A stretch of DNA of 64,000 bases, taken from an uncultured Peptostreptococcaceae bacterium (lineage in GTDB: Bacteria; Bacillota; Clostridia; Peptostreptococcales; Anaerovoracaceae). This document shows, one piece after another, positions 53,236-62,833 of this stretch. The notes beneath the pieces are model-generated. The model searched no databases. It saw nothing but the letters and a program-made list of their open reading frames with translations, and had not been told where the DNA came from. The position numbers were made by a program, and so were the translations under genes. Where the stretch lies: positions 4,318-68,317 of the forward strand of contig CAJUQR010000002.1 of NCBI GenBank assembly GCA_910588185.1, given 5' to 3'. The stretch's first letter is position 1; each line of letters starts with the position of its first letter.

Positions 53236-54411
53236 ATGAATATGAATTTTAACTTTATCAATCCGACTAAGTTGTATTTTGGAAGAGGCTCAATGGATAA
53301 GCTCAGCAGTCTTCCTATGCCTGGTAAAAAGGCGCTCGTATTAATATCAAACGGAAAATCAACTAGAAAAAACGGATATCTTGATCGTACACTGCAGCAA
53401 CTTAATATTGCAGGCGCAGACAGCGTAATATTCGATAAGATAATGGAAAACCCCATAAGAGAAGTTATTATGGAGGGCGCTTCATTTGCAAAAGAAAACA
53501 ATTGTGATTTTATAGTTGCTTTGGGAGGCGGAGCTGTTATTGATGCTTCGGCGGCTATCTCGGCTATGGCGACTAATGACGGAGATTTGTGGGATTATGT
53601 AAGCGTAGGCACAGGAAAGGGAAAATCTCTTAAGAATAAAGGAATTCCTATAATAGCCATTGCCACAACTTCAGGAACAGGTTCTGAACTGAATGGATAC
53701 GGTGTGTTTTCTAATCTTGAGACTAAAGAAAAAGTAGGCTTTGGAAATCCCGGTCTTACACCGGTGTTTACCATCGTCGATCCTGAGCTTATGAGAACAA
53801 TTCCTCCTAAATATACTGCATATCAAGGATTTGATGCATTATTTCATAATACTGAAGCGTTAATGTCTAAAAATTCTAACGTTTTGAATGAAGCTATTGC
53901 TTTGTCAGCCATTGAAAACATAGCTAAGTATTTGCCTAGGGCTGTAAAGGACGGAAATGACATTGAAGCTCGTGAGCATGTAGCTTATGGAAGCACTATG
54001 GCAGGATTTACAATGCATCTTAGTTCTACCATTGCTCAACACAGTATGGAGCATGCTATGAGCGCACATCATCATAATCTTCCTCATGGTGCAGGGCTTA
54101 TACTTATTTCAAAAGCATTTGCAGAGTTTTTTATAGAAAAGCATGCTTGCGATGAGCAGTTTATTAAAATGGCAAAGGCTATGGGTGTTGAAAATGCCTG
54201 TAAAGCCGAAGATTTTGTGAAAGCTCTTGTAAAGTTGCAAGAAGATTGCGGTGTTGCAGATCTTAAGATGAGTGATTTTGGATTTTTACCTGGTGAGTCT
54301 ATGGAACTGGCAAAGAGTGCACGCAGCATGGAAGACGGACATTTCGACGCATGTCCTTGCCAGCTGACAGACGAGGATTGTGCCAAAATATTTGAAAAAT
54401 CATACCGATAG
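53236..54411 (+). CDS. Iron-containing alcohol dehydrogenase (butanol dehydrogenase type)
   Basis: 391-aa cytosolic oxidoreductase. The opening NFNFINPTKLYFGRGSMDKL, the NAD(P) region ALGGGAVIDASAAISAMATN, the cofactor loop TTSGTGSELNGYGV, and the metal ligands around D in FDALFHNTEA and H in MEHAMSAHHHNLPHGAGL are all visible. This is the YqhD/BdhA-like subgroup, which reduces short aldehydes. ATG 53236 with GAGGGCGAG upstream. The fermentation product cannot be inferred. Confidence 0.9.
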   Translation: MNMNFNFINPTKLYFGRGSMDKLSSLPMPGKKALVLISNGKSTRKNGYLDRTLQQLNIAGADSVIFDKIMENPIREVIMEGASFAKENNCDFIVALGGGAVIDASAAISAMATNDGDLWDYVSVGTGKGKSLKNKGIPIIAIATTSGTGSELNGYGVFSNLETKEKVGFGNPGLTPVFTIVDPELMRTIPPKYTAYQGFDALFHNTEALMSKNSNVLNEAIALSAIENIAKYLPRAVKDGNDIEAREHVAYGSTMAGFTMHLSSTIAQHSMEHAMSAHHHNLPHGAGLILISKAFAEFFIEKHACDEQFIKMAKAMGVENACKAEDFVKALVKLQEDCGVADLKMSDFGFLPGESMELAKSARSMEDGHFDACPCQLTDEDCAKIFEKSYR

Positions 54412-54487
54412 ACTTATATAATAGGGGAGTATTTTGTGTTAAAATACAATATGTATATGCAGATAATGAAAATAGTAGGAAATAATA

Positions 54488-55078
54488 ATGTTTGAGTTAA
54501 AGTATAGAATATTTGAAAAGAAATCTGAAATGCAGGGAAATGATTTGAGTTTATTAGAAGAACAAAGTTCTATTTATGGATTTATCTCATTGAAGTTTAA
54601 TGAAGAAGAAATAGGTTATATAATAGATGAAAATGAGGCTTTAAGTCCAGAGGATATTAACTGTGAAATGTACTTATATCATGATAATTTAACATGGTGG
54701 TTTGAAACGCTGATAGAAGTTTTAAGTTTGTTAGAAAAAAATACATATGTAAGATTTCAAGTGTTAGAATCAGCAGACAGATGGATATCATTTGAAAAAA
54801 ATCATTCAAATCTTATTGTTACTTTATCCGATTACTTTGATTTAGGAGGTAATATTGTTTCTTTTGATAAAATAATGCCTACAACAGATTTAGAGACAGA
54901 AATTATTGATTTTAATAATTTTCAAGAACAATTGCTTATAAATGCAAATAAATTTATGCAAGAAGTAGCAAATATTAATAAAAACCTATTAAAGACAACT
55001 AGAATTTGTAATTTATATCAAAAATTAACAAAATTTGAAAAATTAAATAATACTTTAGAATTAGATGCAAATAATTAA
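54488..55078 (+). CDS. Unknown AT-rich protein, possible immunity protein
   Basis: 196 aa, strikingly rich in A/T codons (Ile, Asn, Lys, Glu) compared with its neighbours. It has an N-terminal beta-like part (FGFISLKFNEEEIGYIID), a WWFETLIEVLSLL segment, and a helical tail (FMQEVANINKNLLKTTRI). No family is recognised; the arrangement and a neighbour of the SUFU group suggest a polymorphic-toxin immunity protein. There is no toxin gene in view. No good ribosome site precedes the ATG (GGAAATAAT). Confidence 0.5.
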   Translation: MFELKYRIFEKKSEMQGNDLSLLEEQSSIYGFISLKFNEEEIGYIIDENEALSPEDINCEMYLYHDNLTWWFETLIEVLSLLEKNTYVRFQVLESADRWISFEKNHSNLIVTLSDYFDLGGNIVSFDKIMPTTDLETEIIDFNNFQEQLLINANKFMQEVANINKNLLKTTRICNLYQKLTKFEKLNNTLELDANN

Positions 55079-55153
55079 ATATCTAAAGCTTTAAAAATGA
55101 AATTACATAGAAGTAAGAATTATAGATTTTATAAGTAATAAAGGAGAACAAAT

Positions 55154-55801
55154 ATGAATCAAGATTATATGCCTGAATTATATGATGATGCGGATTGGGA
55201 TATAGTTGAACAGCATATATGCAAGTACTTTGGAGACAGCCCTAATGTTTTTCATGAAATTGTGTCGCCGGATATTCATGTGGATATATACATAATACCG
55301 CCAAATGATGAAAAAGATTATTATACTCTTGTTACTATGGGCATGGGAGCTCACAAGATGAATGTACCTGAAGAGCTTTCAGAATACAAACTTGAGCGTG
55401 CGGAGCTTATAATCACATTGCCGGCAGACTGGAAAATTACAGAAGAAGCCATGAAAGATGAAAAATGGTACTGGCCTATCAGACTTCTCAAAAGTGCAGC
55501 TCGTCTGCCGGGAGAATGCGATACATGGCTTGGATGGGGTCATACCGTGGATAATTGTGAGAATTATGCTGATAATACTAAGCTTTGCGGGTCGCTTTTG
55601 CTAAGTTCAATGGTGGGTAAGGAAGGCTCTGAAATTTGTCAGCTTTCAAATGGCGAGGTAGTTAATTTTTATCAGCTTATACCGCTATATCGTGAAGAAA
55701 TGGATTTTAAATGTAAGAATGATGCAGAATCACTGCTTGATATTATGAGTGATGTTAGCTTTGTCGTTGATATCCATAGAGATAATGTTAAAAGTAAATA
55801 G
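55154..55801 (+). CDS. Suppressor-of-fused (SUFU) domain protein
   Basis: 215 aa. The family pattern is clear: FHEIVSPDIHVDIYIIPP, YYTLVTMGMGAHKMNVP, LERAELIITLPADW and the late FYQLIPLYREEM. Bacterial SUFU proteins commonly act as immunity proteins against polymorphic toxins, or have unknown roles. The ATG has AAGGAGAAC upstream. It lies 75 bp after the AT-rich gene, suggesting a small immunity-gene cluster. Confidence 0.85.
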   Translation: MNQDYMPELYDDADWDIVEQHICKYFGDSPNVFHEIVSPDIHVDIYIIPPNDEKDYYTLVTMGMGAHKMNVPEELSEYKLERAELIITLPADWKITEEAMKDEKWYWPIRLLKSAARLPGECDTWLGWGHTVDNCENYADNTKLCGSLLLSSMVGKEGSEICQLSNGEVVNFYQLIPLYREEMDFKCKNDAESLLDIMSDVSFVVDIHRDNVKSK

Positions 55802-55824
55802 ATTACACATGTATCTTAAATAAA

Positions 55825-55856
55825 AAATGTTGTATTATTATTAATACAGCATTTTT
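55825..55856 (+). terminator. Terminator that runs into the sigma-factor frame
   Basis: AAATGTTGTATTA pairs with TAATACAGCATTT (one G-U pair) and is followed by TT. The T-run directly continues into the first codons of the sigma factor gene. Confidence 0.6.
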
Positions 55857-56391
55857 GTTTTGGAATCGTTCAGATATGGCAATATCGGCTATTGCCGCAA
55901 AATATCAAAAATATTTTATTACTGTTTCTTATAATATACTTCAAAACTCACAGGATGCAGAGGAATGTGTCAACGATGCTTATTTGAAAACATGGGATTC
56001 TATACCGCCGTCAAAACCAAGCAGACTGGCTGCATTTACAGGGAAGATAACAAGAAATATTTCTATAGATTGTTATAAAAGAAAACATGCAGACAAGAGG
56101 GGAAAAGGTATTGTAGATATAGCGTTATCAGAACTGGAGGAGTGTATTTCGGCTGAATCCGATGTGGAAGCAGATATTGAAAGAGAATTGCTATATGAAA
56201 AAATAAATGATTTTTTAGGAGGTCTGCCAAAACGCCAGCGTATGATATTTGTTTGCAGGTATTGGTACTTGAATAGAATTTCAGAAATAGCTAATGATTT
56301 TGGAATAAGTGAAAGTAATGTAAAAACAATTTTATTCAGAATTAGGAGAAAATTAGGGGAATATTTGAAGCAGGAGGGGATAGGTTTATGA
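55855..56391 (+). CDS. ECF-type sigma factor, 5' end probably lost
   Basis: 178 aa if TTG 55855 is used. Sigma-70 region 2 (AKYQKYFITVSYNILQNSQD, AEECVNDAYLKTWDSIPP) and region 4 (LPKRQRMIFVCRYWYLNRIS, EIANDFGISESNVKTILFRI) are complete. Related sigma factors carry about ten further residues before the LFW segment. Here that part is replaced by a terminator-like sequence, and no ribosome site precedes TTG 55855 or ATG 55876. The gene may have lost its own start through a deletion joining it to the SUFU gene. The stop overlaps the next ATG. Confidence 0.75.
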   Translation: MFWNRSDMAISAIAAKYQKYFITVSYNILQNSQDAEECVNDAYLKTWDSIPPSKPSRLAAFTGKITRNISIDCYKRKHADKRGKGIVDIALSELEECISAESDVEADIERELLYEKINDFLGGLPKRQRMIFVCRYWYLNRISEIANDFGISESNVKTILFRIRRKLGEYLKQEGIGL

Positions 56392-57403
56392 AAAACGAAA
56401 ATTTGTTTGATGCCATTGGTCATATTTCAGATGAGTATGTGGAGGAGTCGGCGCCTAAAAATAGGAAGAAAAAACATTCGTTTAGACCGCTTATTGCATT
56501 AGTTTCAGCTGCGGCAGTCTTAATGGTTGCGATTTTAGGCAGTTCCTTATTTGGAGCAGATAATACTTTTTCTATAGATGCATATGCTATGGAAACTGAT
56601 AAAGATGGTAAAATAGAGCTTCATTCTTTTGATCTTGTCGATCAGCCTGAAATATGGAGCGGATATGCCACAGACAGCACAATGTTTGTTAATGTCGGAT
56701 TCAGATGTAAAGGAGAAAATATAAAGTCAGTTAAGTTTTCAGCTGCTGACGGAGTTTTTGCAAAATTAAGAGTTGATGAAAAAAAGTTGAGACAAGCAAG
56801 AAAACTACTGCATTCTATATTAAAAAAAATGAACAGATTCCATTATCCTCTTTTGACTTTGAAGTTGCAGGCAGTGATATGATTGTTGACGGCGACTTGA
56901 TGACAGAAGATTTGCTGATATTTTGGGGTAAAGATATATATAACATAAAGAATCTTCCTGCTAAAGTAGATATTGATGTTAATGTTACTTTTAAAAATGG
57001 TGAAACAGAGAAAAAAACTGTTACTCTCGACTTGTCCGGAGAGGGAGTATATTCACTGCTTGATGTAAACAGAGAAAGATTATTTGGAGTAAACAACGGT
57101 GAGACTGTAATAGATGAATCATATATTCCTCAAATAGAAGAGGCGTTTATATCTAAGCTTAATGAAGACGGTACTCTTGAGAGTGTTAAAGTTAATCAGC
57201 TTAAACCTAAAGAAAATACTTTATGGCAAAATGTATGGAGCGTGGAATTTGATATTTTGCCTTGTGATGGTAAAGAAGATGAGTGGATTGCAGGCAATGG
57301 CAGGCTGGAAGACAGCGGCTGGATAAGAGATAAAAGTTTATTTATTGAGCTTTCTCTTAAAGATAGTGAAATTGAAGTAGAGATAATCGGAACGGGATTA
57401 TAA
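56388..57403 (+). pseudogene. Anti-sigma-like membrane protein with a poly-A frameshift
   Basis: The first frame (56388-56882) has an N-terminal cytosolic part, one helix (LIALVSAAAVLMVAILGSSLF) and an extracellular part. After A7 at 56779-56785 it turns into unrelated sequence. With one more A the frame would read DEKKVETSKKTTAFYIKKNE, then continue into the frame that ends at 57403 (MIVDGDLMTEDLLIFWG...). The encoded protein would be about 338 aa. The gene overlaps the sigma-factor stop, as usual for sigma/anti-sigma pairs. The lesion may be a real inactivation, a switch, or a sequencing error. Confidence 0.75.
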
Positions 57404-57428
57404 TAAAACATATAAATATTCTGCCGGG

Positions 57429-57463
57429 GTGTGCACTTAAATTTGATGAGTGCACACTTTTTT
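57429..57463 (+). terminator. Terminator before plsX
   Basis: GTGTGCACT (57429-57437) pairs with AGTGCACAC (57449-57457), followed by six T. Confidence 0.85.
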
Positions 57464-57533
57464 ATTGGTTTTTTAAACGTTTTATGATAATATAAACTAT
57501 GTATGGGTGTGCCTATACAGGAGGAGGATTTTT

Positions 57534-58559
57534 ATGAAAATTATTCTTGACGGAATGGGCGGAGATAATGCGCCTGCATCTGTAGTTGAAGGTGCAATTT
57601 TAGCCTCGAAAGAGATTGAACATCAAATACTTATAATAGGTAAAGAAGAACTGATCAATAAAGAACTGAAAAAATATAAATATGACGAAAACAAGATATT
57701 AGTGGCTGACGCTACAGAAGTTATTTCTAACGATGATGCGCCTGTAAGAGCTGTCAGATCCAAAAAAGATTCATCCATCGTTAAAGGAATAAATATGGTT
57801 AAAAGCGGTGAAGGAGATGTGTTTATATCTGCCGGAAGCACAGGGGCGCTGCTTGCAGGAGGATTGTTTATACTTGGAAGAATACAAGGAATAGACAGGC
57901 CAGCCCTCGCATGTATATATCCTATAGTAGGAGGCAATCCGTCGCTTCTTGTAGATGCGGGAGCTAACGCCGATTGCAAGCCTAATAACTTACTGGAATT
58001 TGGAATAATGGGCAATATTTATATGGAGAAGGTAATAGGAAGGACTAATCCTAAAGTCGGTCTTGTAAATATAGGCTCAGAGGCGGCAAAGGGCTCAACA
58101 CTTACAAAGGCGGCTTATAACTTGCTGGAACAAAGTGACATGAATTTTATAGGAAATGTTGAAGCAAGAGAAGTTCCAAAAGGTGCCTGTGACGTAATAG
58201 TTACAGATGGTTTTACCGGCAATGTATTGCTAAAACTTACAGAAGGTATGGCATGGAATATACTGCAAGTTTTAAAACGGAAGTTTACAGAAGGAACCAA
58301 AGCTAAAATAGGCGCGGCTTTATTATTAGACAAAATAAAAGGACTTAAAAAAGAATTTGATTATTCAGAATATGGCGGCGCTCCAATACTTGGAGTTAAG
58401 GGACCTATAGTAAAAATGCATGGGTCTTCCAGTGCGAATGCTGTAAAAAACACCATATTAAAGGCAATTCCTTATGCGGAAGGCAAAATAGTAGATATTA
58501 TACAAAATTCAGTACTTGAAATTGAGGAGATTACTTTAAGTGAGTACGATAAATTTTAA
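57534..58559 (+). CDS. plsX: Phosphate acyltransferase PlsX
   Basis: 341-aa enzyme converting acyl-ACP to acyl-phosphate for phospholipid synthesis. It opens MKIILDGMGGDNAPASVVEG and contains DAPVRAVRSKKDSSIVKG, ISAGSTGALLAGG and the late YSEYGGAPILGVKGP. ATG 57534 has GAGGAGGA upstream. Overlaps rnc by 20 bp. An acpP gene, often between plsX and rnc in other Firmicutes, is absent here. Confidence 0.95.
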   Translation: MKIILDGMGGDNAPASVVEGAILASKEIEHQILIIGKEELINKELKKYKYDENKILVADATEVISNDDAPVRAVRSKKDSSIVKGINMVKSGEGDVFISAGSTGALLAGGLFILGRIQGIDRPALACIYPIVGGNPSLLVDAGANADCKPNNLLEFGIMGNIYMEKVIGRTNPKVGLVNIGSEAAKGSTLTKAAYNLLEQSDMNFIGNVEAREVPKGACDVIVTDGFTGNVLLKLTEGMAWNILQVLKRKFTEGTKAKIGAALLLDKIKGLKKEFDYSEYGGAPILGVKGPIVKMHGSSSANAVKNTILKAIPYAEGKIVDIIQNSVLEIEEITLSEYDKF

Positions 58560-59256
58560 TGATTTTGAAGAACAGATAGGTTATAAATTTAAGAACAAAA
58601 TGTATTTAGAGAGGGCTTTGACACACAGTTCTTACAATAAAGAAAAGAATACAAAACATCAAGATAATGAGCGTCTTGAATTCTTAGGTGATTCTTTTCT
58701 CGACGCTATTATAAGTGAAGAGCTGTTTCAGGAGATTCCGCAAGGGTCTGAGGGCAAGCTTACTAAAACAAGGGCGCTTGTGGTGTGTGAAAAGTCTCTT
58801 GCAAGAGTTGCAAATAAGTATGGTCTTGGCAGATATATGTATATGGGTCATGGCGAGGAGACTACAGGAGGAAGATGCAAGAGTTCAATAATTGCAGATG
58901 CGGTTGAAGCTGTTATAGGTGCCTTGTATCTGGACGGAGGCTATGAAATTACAAAAAAATTTGTGCTGAAATCCTTTGAAGATATATTGCAAGAGGCAGA
59001 AACAGGCAAGCTTTTTTCAGATTTTAAATCAGAAGTTCAGGAAATAATGCAAAAGCGTGATAAGAACGCCATAATAAGTTATGAAACTGATCGCGAGGAA
59101 GGACCTGCTCACGATAAGACATTTTTTGTGCATATTTCATGTAATGGCAATATTCTCGGAAGAGGAGAGGGAAAGAGTAAAAAAGAGGCGGAACAGAACG
59201 CAGCTAAGGCAGCTATCGCTGCTTTAGAGAGGAGAGAAACATCAGATGTATTTTAA
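58540..59256 (+). CDS. rnc: Ribonuclease III
   Basis: 238-aa double-strand RNA endonuclease. The catalytic signature is NERLEFLGDSFLDAI (about residue 43). A second acidic site lies at SSIIADAVEAVIGALYLDGG, and a double-strand RNA-binding domain fills residues 160-232 (DFKSEVQEIMQKRDK...GKSKKEAEQNAAKAAI). The GTG start at 58540 lies inside the end of plsX, preceded by GAGGAGATT. Overlaps smc by 11 bp. Confidence 0.95.
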   Translation: MSTINFNDFEEQIGYKFKNKMYLERALTHSSYNKEKNTKHQDNERLEFLGDSFLDAIISEELFQEIPQGSEGKLTKTRALVVCEKSLARVANKYGLGRYMYMGHGEETTGGRCKSSIIADAVEAVIGALYLDGGYEITKKFVLKSFEDILQEAETGKLFSDFKSEVQEIMQKRDKNAIISYETDREEGPAHDKTFFVHISCNGNILGRGEGKSKKEAEQNAAKAAIAALERRETSDVF

Positions 59257-62200
59257 AAGATTGGAGATGCACGGTTTTAAGTCTTTTGCAGAGCCGGCGG
59301 TAATTGAATTTCATGAGGGAGTTACATGTATTGTCGGTCCTAACGGAAGCGGCAAGAGTAATATAAGCGATGCTATCAGGTGGGTGCTTGGTGAACAGAG
59401 TCCTAAAATGCTCAGAGGCGGCAAGATGGAGGAAGTGATATTTTCAGGAACCGCAAGTAGAAAGTCAAGAGGCATGGCAGAGGTTACTCTTGTTATAGAT
59501 AATACAGAAGGTATTCTTCCCATTGATTATAATGAAGTGGCAATCACAAGACGTATGTATCGTTCAGGTGAAAGTGAGTATTTGATTAATAACAATCAAT
59601 GCAGACTGCGTGATATACGAGAGCTCATAATGGATACAGGCATAGGCGTTGATGGCTATTCAATAATCGGTCAGGGAAAGATTTCGGACATAGTAAGCAG
59701 TAAACCGGAGAGCAGAAGAGAAATTTTTGAAGAAGCGGCAGGAGTTGTGCTTTATAAAAGCAAAAAAGCTGAATCAGAACGTAAACTTTCATCAGCATCT
59801 TCTAATCTTGAACGTGTAAACGATATAATAGGAGAAATAGAAGGCAGAATAGACAGTCTTAGAGACGACAGCGTCAAAGCAAAAGAGTATATCGAGCTTA
59901 GAGATAGATTTAAAGAGCTGGAGATTAATATAACTCTTAAAAACATAGATAGACTTGAAGCTTCAAATCAGTCTGTTAAAGATGATATGCAAAGCCTTTC
60001 CAAGACTATTGATGAGCTTTCTGCTAGGAAGAAATTTTTAGATGAAAATATAAATAAAAGCAGAGAAAAAAATGAAAATTTAGAGCTTTTAAGCAATGAA
60101 GCCAGGGACAAGCTTCTTGCAAGCATAGAAGAGATAAATAAACTTACAAATAAGAGTCAGCTTTCTGCAGAGCGTCTTGGAACTATAGACAGAGATTATG
60201 TAAGGATAGAAGATGAAATAGCTGTGCTTACAGAGAAAAAAGACAGAGAACTTAGCAATGCTAAGTCTCTTGAAGTACAAAAAACAGAAATTGAAAAGAA
60301 TTTGGGGCGAGTACAGGACAAGCTTAACGAAAAGATAGAAGATTACAATGAGGCTACAAGTAAGTATGGGAAATTACTTGAGACCATAGATGAAAATAAG
60401 AACAGGATGTATGAGCTTTATAATCAAAGCACTTCAAAACTTTCAGAAGCAAGAAGCATGGAAAGCTATAAAGAATCTCTGAAACAGAGAAAGCAGCAGA
60501 TAGTGGAAGAACACCGTCAGCTCAAGGAAAACGAGGAAGCTTCAAAAGTTACTTTAGAAAAACATGAAATAGAAAGAGAAAATGCTGAAAAGAATTTAGA
60601 AAAATTGAATTCAGAAATAAAGATTTGTAAGGAAACTTTGAGCCGGCTTTCAGAAAGAAACAGACAGCTTGATAAAGAGAGCAGTCATCTTCAAATACAG
60701 ATAGGTCAGCTTAATGCAAGAAAGAGAACAATTGAAGAGATGGAATCTAACTACGAAGGATACAACGGGGCGGTTAGATTTATAATGAAAAATAATCTAA
60801 AGGGAATAGAAGGCGTTGTCGCTGACTTGATGAAGGTTCCTTCTGGCCTTGAGATTGCTGTCGAGACAGCGCTTGGCGCTGCACTTCAAAATATTGTTTG
60901 TGCAAAAGATGAAAATGCAAAAGATGCGGTAAGAGCATTAAAAGAAAATAGAGCGGGAAGACTGACATTTTTGCCTTGTGAATCTGTAAAAGGGAATAAA
61001 GCTTCTTTGCCTGAGTATATTGTTTCTGCTTCCGGATGCAGGGGAATAGCCTGCGATCTCATCAAATTTGACCGCAAATATGAGGGGATTTTTAATTATC
61101 TTTTGGGCAAAACGGTTATAGTGGATAATATGCAAAACGCCATAGACTTTTCTAAAAAGATAGGTTTTGGAGTAAGGTTTGTTACTGTTGAGGGTGAAGT
61201 AGTCAATGCCAGCGGAGCAATAACCGGAGGAAAGTATAAAAATGCTACAGCTAACCTGCTTGAGAGAAAAAGCGAGATAGATAGTTTGTCTCAAAAAATC
61301 AAATCTCTTGAGAATGATTTTGAGATGAAACAAACTGAGGCTAAAGATGCAGCAGATAAAATAGACAATAGTAAAAAAGAACTTGAAAAATTAGAAAGCG
61401 AATTCAACAAAATTCAGATAGAAGTATTAGGTCTTAAGTCCAGAATCGAGGCAGCGCAGACTTTTGTAGATGATATGACTGCCAATAATTCAAGGCAAGA
61501 ACAACAGCTTATATCCATAGATAAAGATTATTTAAGTGCAGAGGAAATGTCAAAAAGACTTTCAGATGAAGCTGCGATATGTCAAAAAGAAGGGGAAGAA
61601 CTTCAAAGCAGCATTGCAAGTCTTATGGAAGCTCAAGAGATTGCAAAAAAGCATGTAGATGAAGCATCAGAAGACATAACTGCTGTGAGAATAGAAAAGA
61701 ACAGCTTGGATGGAAATAAAGAAAATCTTGTACAGATGTTGCAAAGAATAATGTCCGATACTGAAGATTTTGAGATGCAAATTGGTGCTAAGAAAGAGGC
61801 ACTTGAAGATTTAAAAACGGAGAAAAATCAGATAATATTTGGATCCGGCGATGTTGAAGAAAAGGTTAAACTCAAGACAGAAGAAAAGAATTCTTTAGAA
61901 GAGTACATATCTGAACTTTCTGTCAAGAGGTCAGAGTTATCTGCAAATCTTGAGGAAATGCTAAAGGAGCAGACTTCTGCTCTCGATAAGATAAATGCTT
62001 ATCAGGATCAGAAATATCAGGAAGAAATTAAATTTGCAAAAAATGAAACCCAGCTTGATACTTTGAAGGAAAGACTGTGGGAAGAGTTTGAAATTCCTTA
62101 CTTGCAGGCCATAGAATTTAGGAAGGCTGATTTTGCATTGTCAGCAGCTCAAAAAGAAAGCCGTGAAATTAAGACTAGGCTAAAAGAGCTTGGTGATGTT

Positions 62201-62794
62201 AATATAGGCGCCATTGAAGAATATGCGCAGGTAAGAGAAAGATACGAATTTTTAACGAAGCAGCGCAGTGATATAACAGAGGCTATGGATCAGTTAAAAT
62301 CCATAATAGATGATATGGAGAAAACTATAAAATCAAAGTTTAAAGAAAATTTTGATAAAGTAGTGGTAAACTTTGAGGAAATTTTCAAGTCACTTTTCGG
62401 AGGCGGTCATGCAGAACTGAGGCTTGATAATGAAGACAATCCGTTAGAGTCTGGAATAGAAATAATAGCTCAGCCGCCTGGAAAGAAACTGCAGAATATA
62501 AACCTCATGTCAGGAGGAGAAAAGACTATGACTGCTATTGCACTGATGTTTGCAGTACTTAAGACTACTCCGACTCCGTTTTGCATTTTGGATGAGGTTG
62601 AAGCAGCGCTTGACGATATGAATATAGACAGATTTGCCAAATACCTGAGAAATTTCCATGATATCCAGTTTGCAATCGTTACTCACCAAAAGGCTACTAT
62701 GGAGCATGCTGACGTTTTATATGGAGTTACTATGCCTGAACAAGGTATTTCCAAAGTACTCTCCCTTAGACTTGGAGACAACTTTAATTTGTAG
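59246..62794 (+). CDS. smc: Chromosome segregation ATPase SMC
   Basis: 1182-aa condensin subunit. Walker A VGPNGSGKSNISDAIRWVLG is at about residues 31-50, the coiled coils lie around 170-500 and 660-1010, the hinge about 510-655 (GYNGAVRFIMKNNLKGIEGVV), the ABC signature LMSGGEKTMTAIAL about 1085, and Walker B FCILDEVEAALDD about 1110. Length is normal. It overlaps the rnc stop, in the usual rnc-smc-ftsY order. Confidence 0.97.
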   Translation: MYFKRLEMHGFKSFAEPAVIEFHEGVTCIVGPNGSGKSNISDAIRWVLGEQSPKMLRGGKMEEVIFSGTASRKSRGMAEVTLVIDNTEGILPIDYNEVAITRRMYRSGESEYLINNNQCRLRDIRELIMDTGIGVDGYSIIGQGKISDIVSSKPESRREIFEEAAGVVLYKSKKAESERKLSSASSNLERVNDIIGEIEGRIDSLRDDSVKAKEYIELRDRFKELEINITLKNIDRLEASNQSVKDDMQSLSKTIDELSARKKFLDENINKSREKNENLELLSNEARDKLLASIEEINKLTNKSQLSAERLGTIDRDYVRIEDEIAVLTEKKDRELSNAKSLEVQKTEIEKNLGRVQDKLNEKIEDYNEATSKYGKLLETIDENKNRMYELYNQSTSKLSEARSMESYKESLKQRKQQIVEEHRQLKENEEASKVTLEKHEIERENAEKNLEKLNSEIKICKETLSRLSERNRQLDKESSHLQIQIGQLNARKRTIEEMESNYEGYNGAVRFIMKNNLKGIEGVVADLMKVPSGLEIAVETALGAALQNIVCAKDENAKDAVRALKENRAGRLTFLPCESVKGNKASLPEYIVSASGCRGIACDLIKFDRKYEGIFNYLLGKTVIVDNMQNAIDFSKKIGFGVRFVTVEGEVVNASGAITGGKYKNATANLLERKSEIDSLSQKIKSLENDFEMKQTEAKDAADKIDNSKKELEKLESEFNKIQIEVLGLKSRIEAAQTFVDDMTANNSRQEQQLISIDKDYLSAEEMSKRLSDEAAICQKEGEELQSSIASLMEAQEIAKKHVDEASEDITAVRIEKNSLDGNKENLVQMLQRIMSDTEDFEMQIGAKKEALEDLKTEKNQIIFGSGDVEEKVKLKTEEKNSLEEYISELSVKRSELSANLEEMLKEQTSALDKINAYQDQKYQEEIKFAKNETQLDTLKERLWEEFEIPYLQAIEFRKADFALSAAQKESREIKTRLKELGDVNIGAIEEYAQVRERYEFLTKQRSDITEAMDQLKSIIDDMEKTIKSKFKENFDKVVVNFEEIFKSLFGGGHAELRLDNEDNPLESGIEIIAQPPGKKLQNINLMSGGEKTMTAIALMFAVLKTTPTPFCILDEVEAALDDMNIDRFAKYLRNFHDIQFAIVTHQKATMEHADVLYGVTMPEQGISKVLSLRLGDNFNL

Positions 62795-62833
62795 TATAAA
62801 ACTGTTTATAAGTAAAATTTGAAAGGGGAAAAT

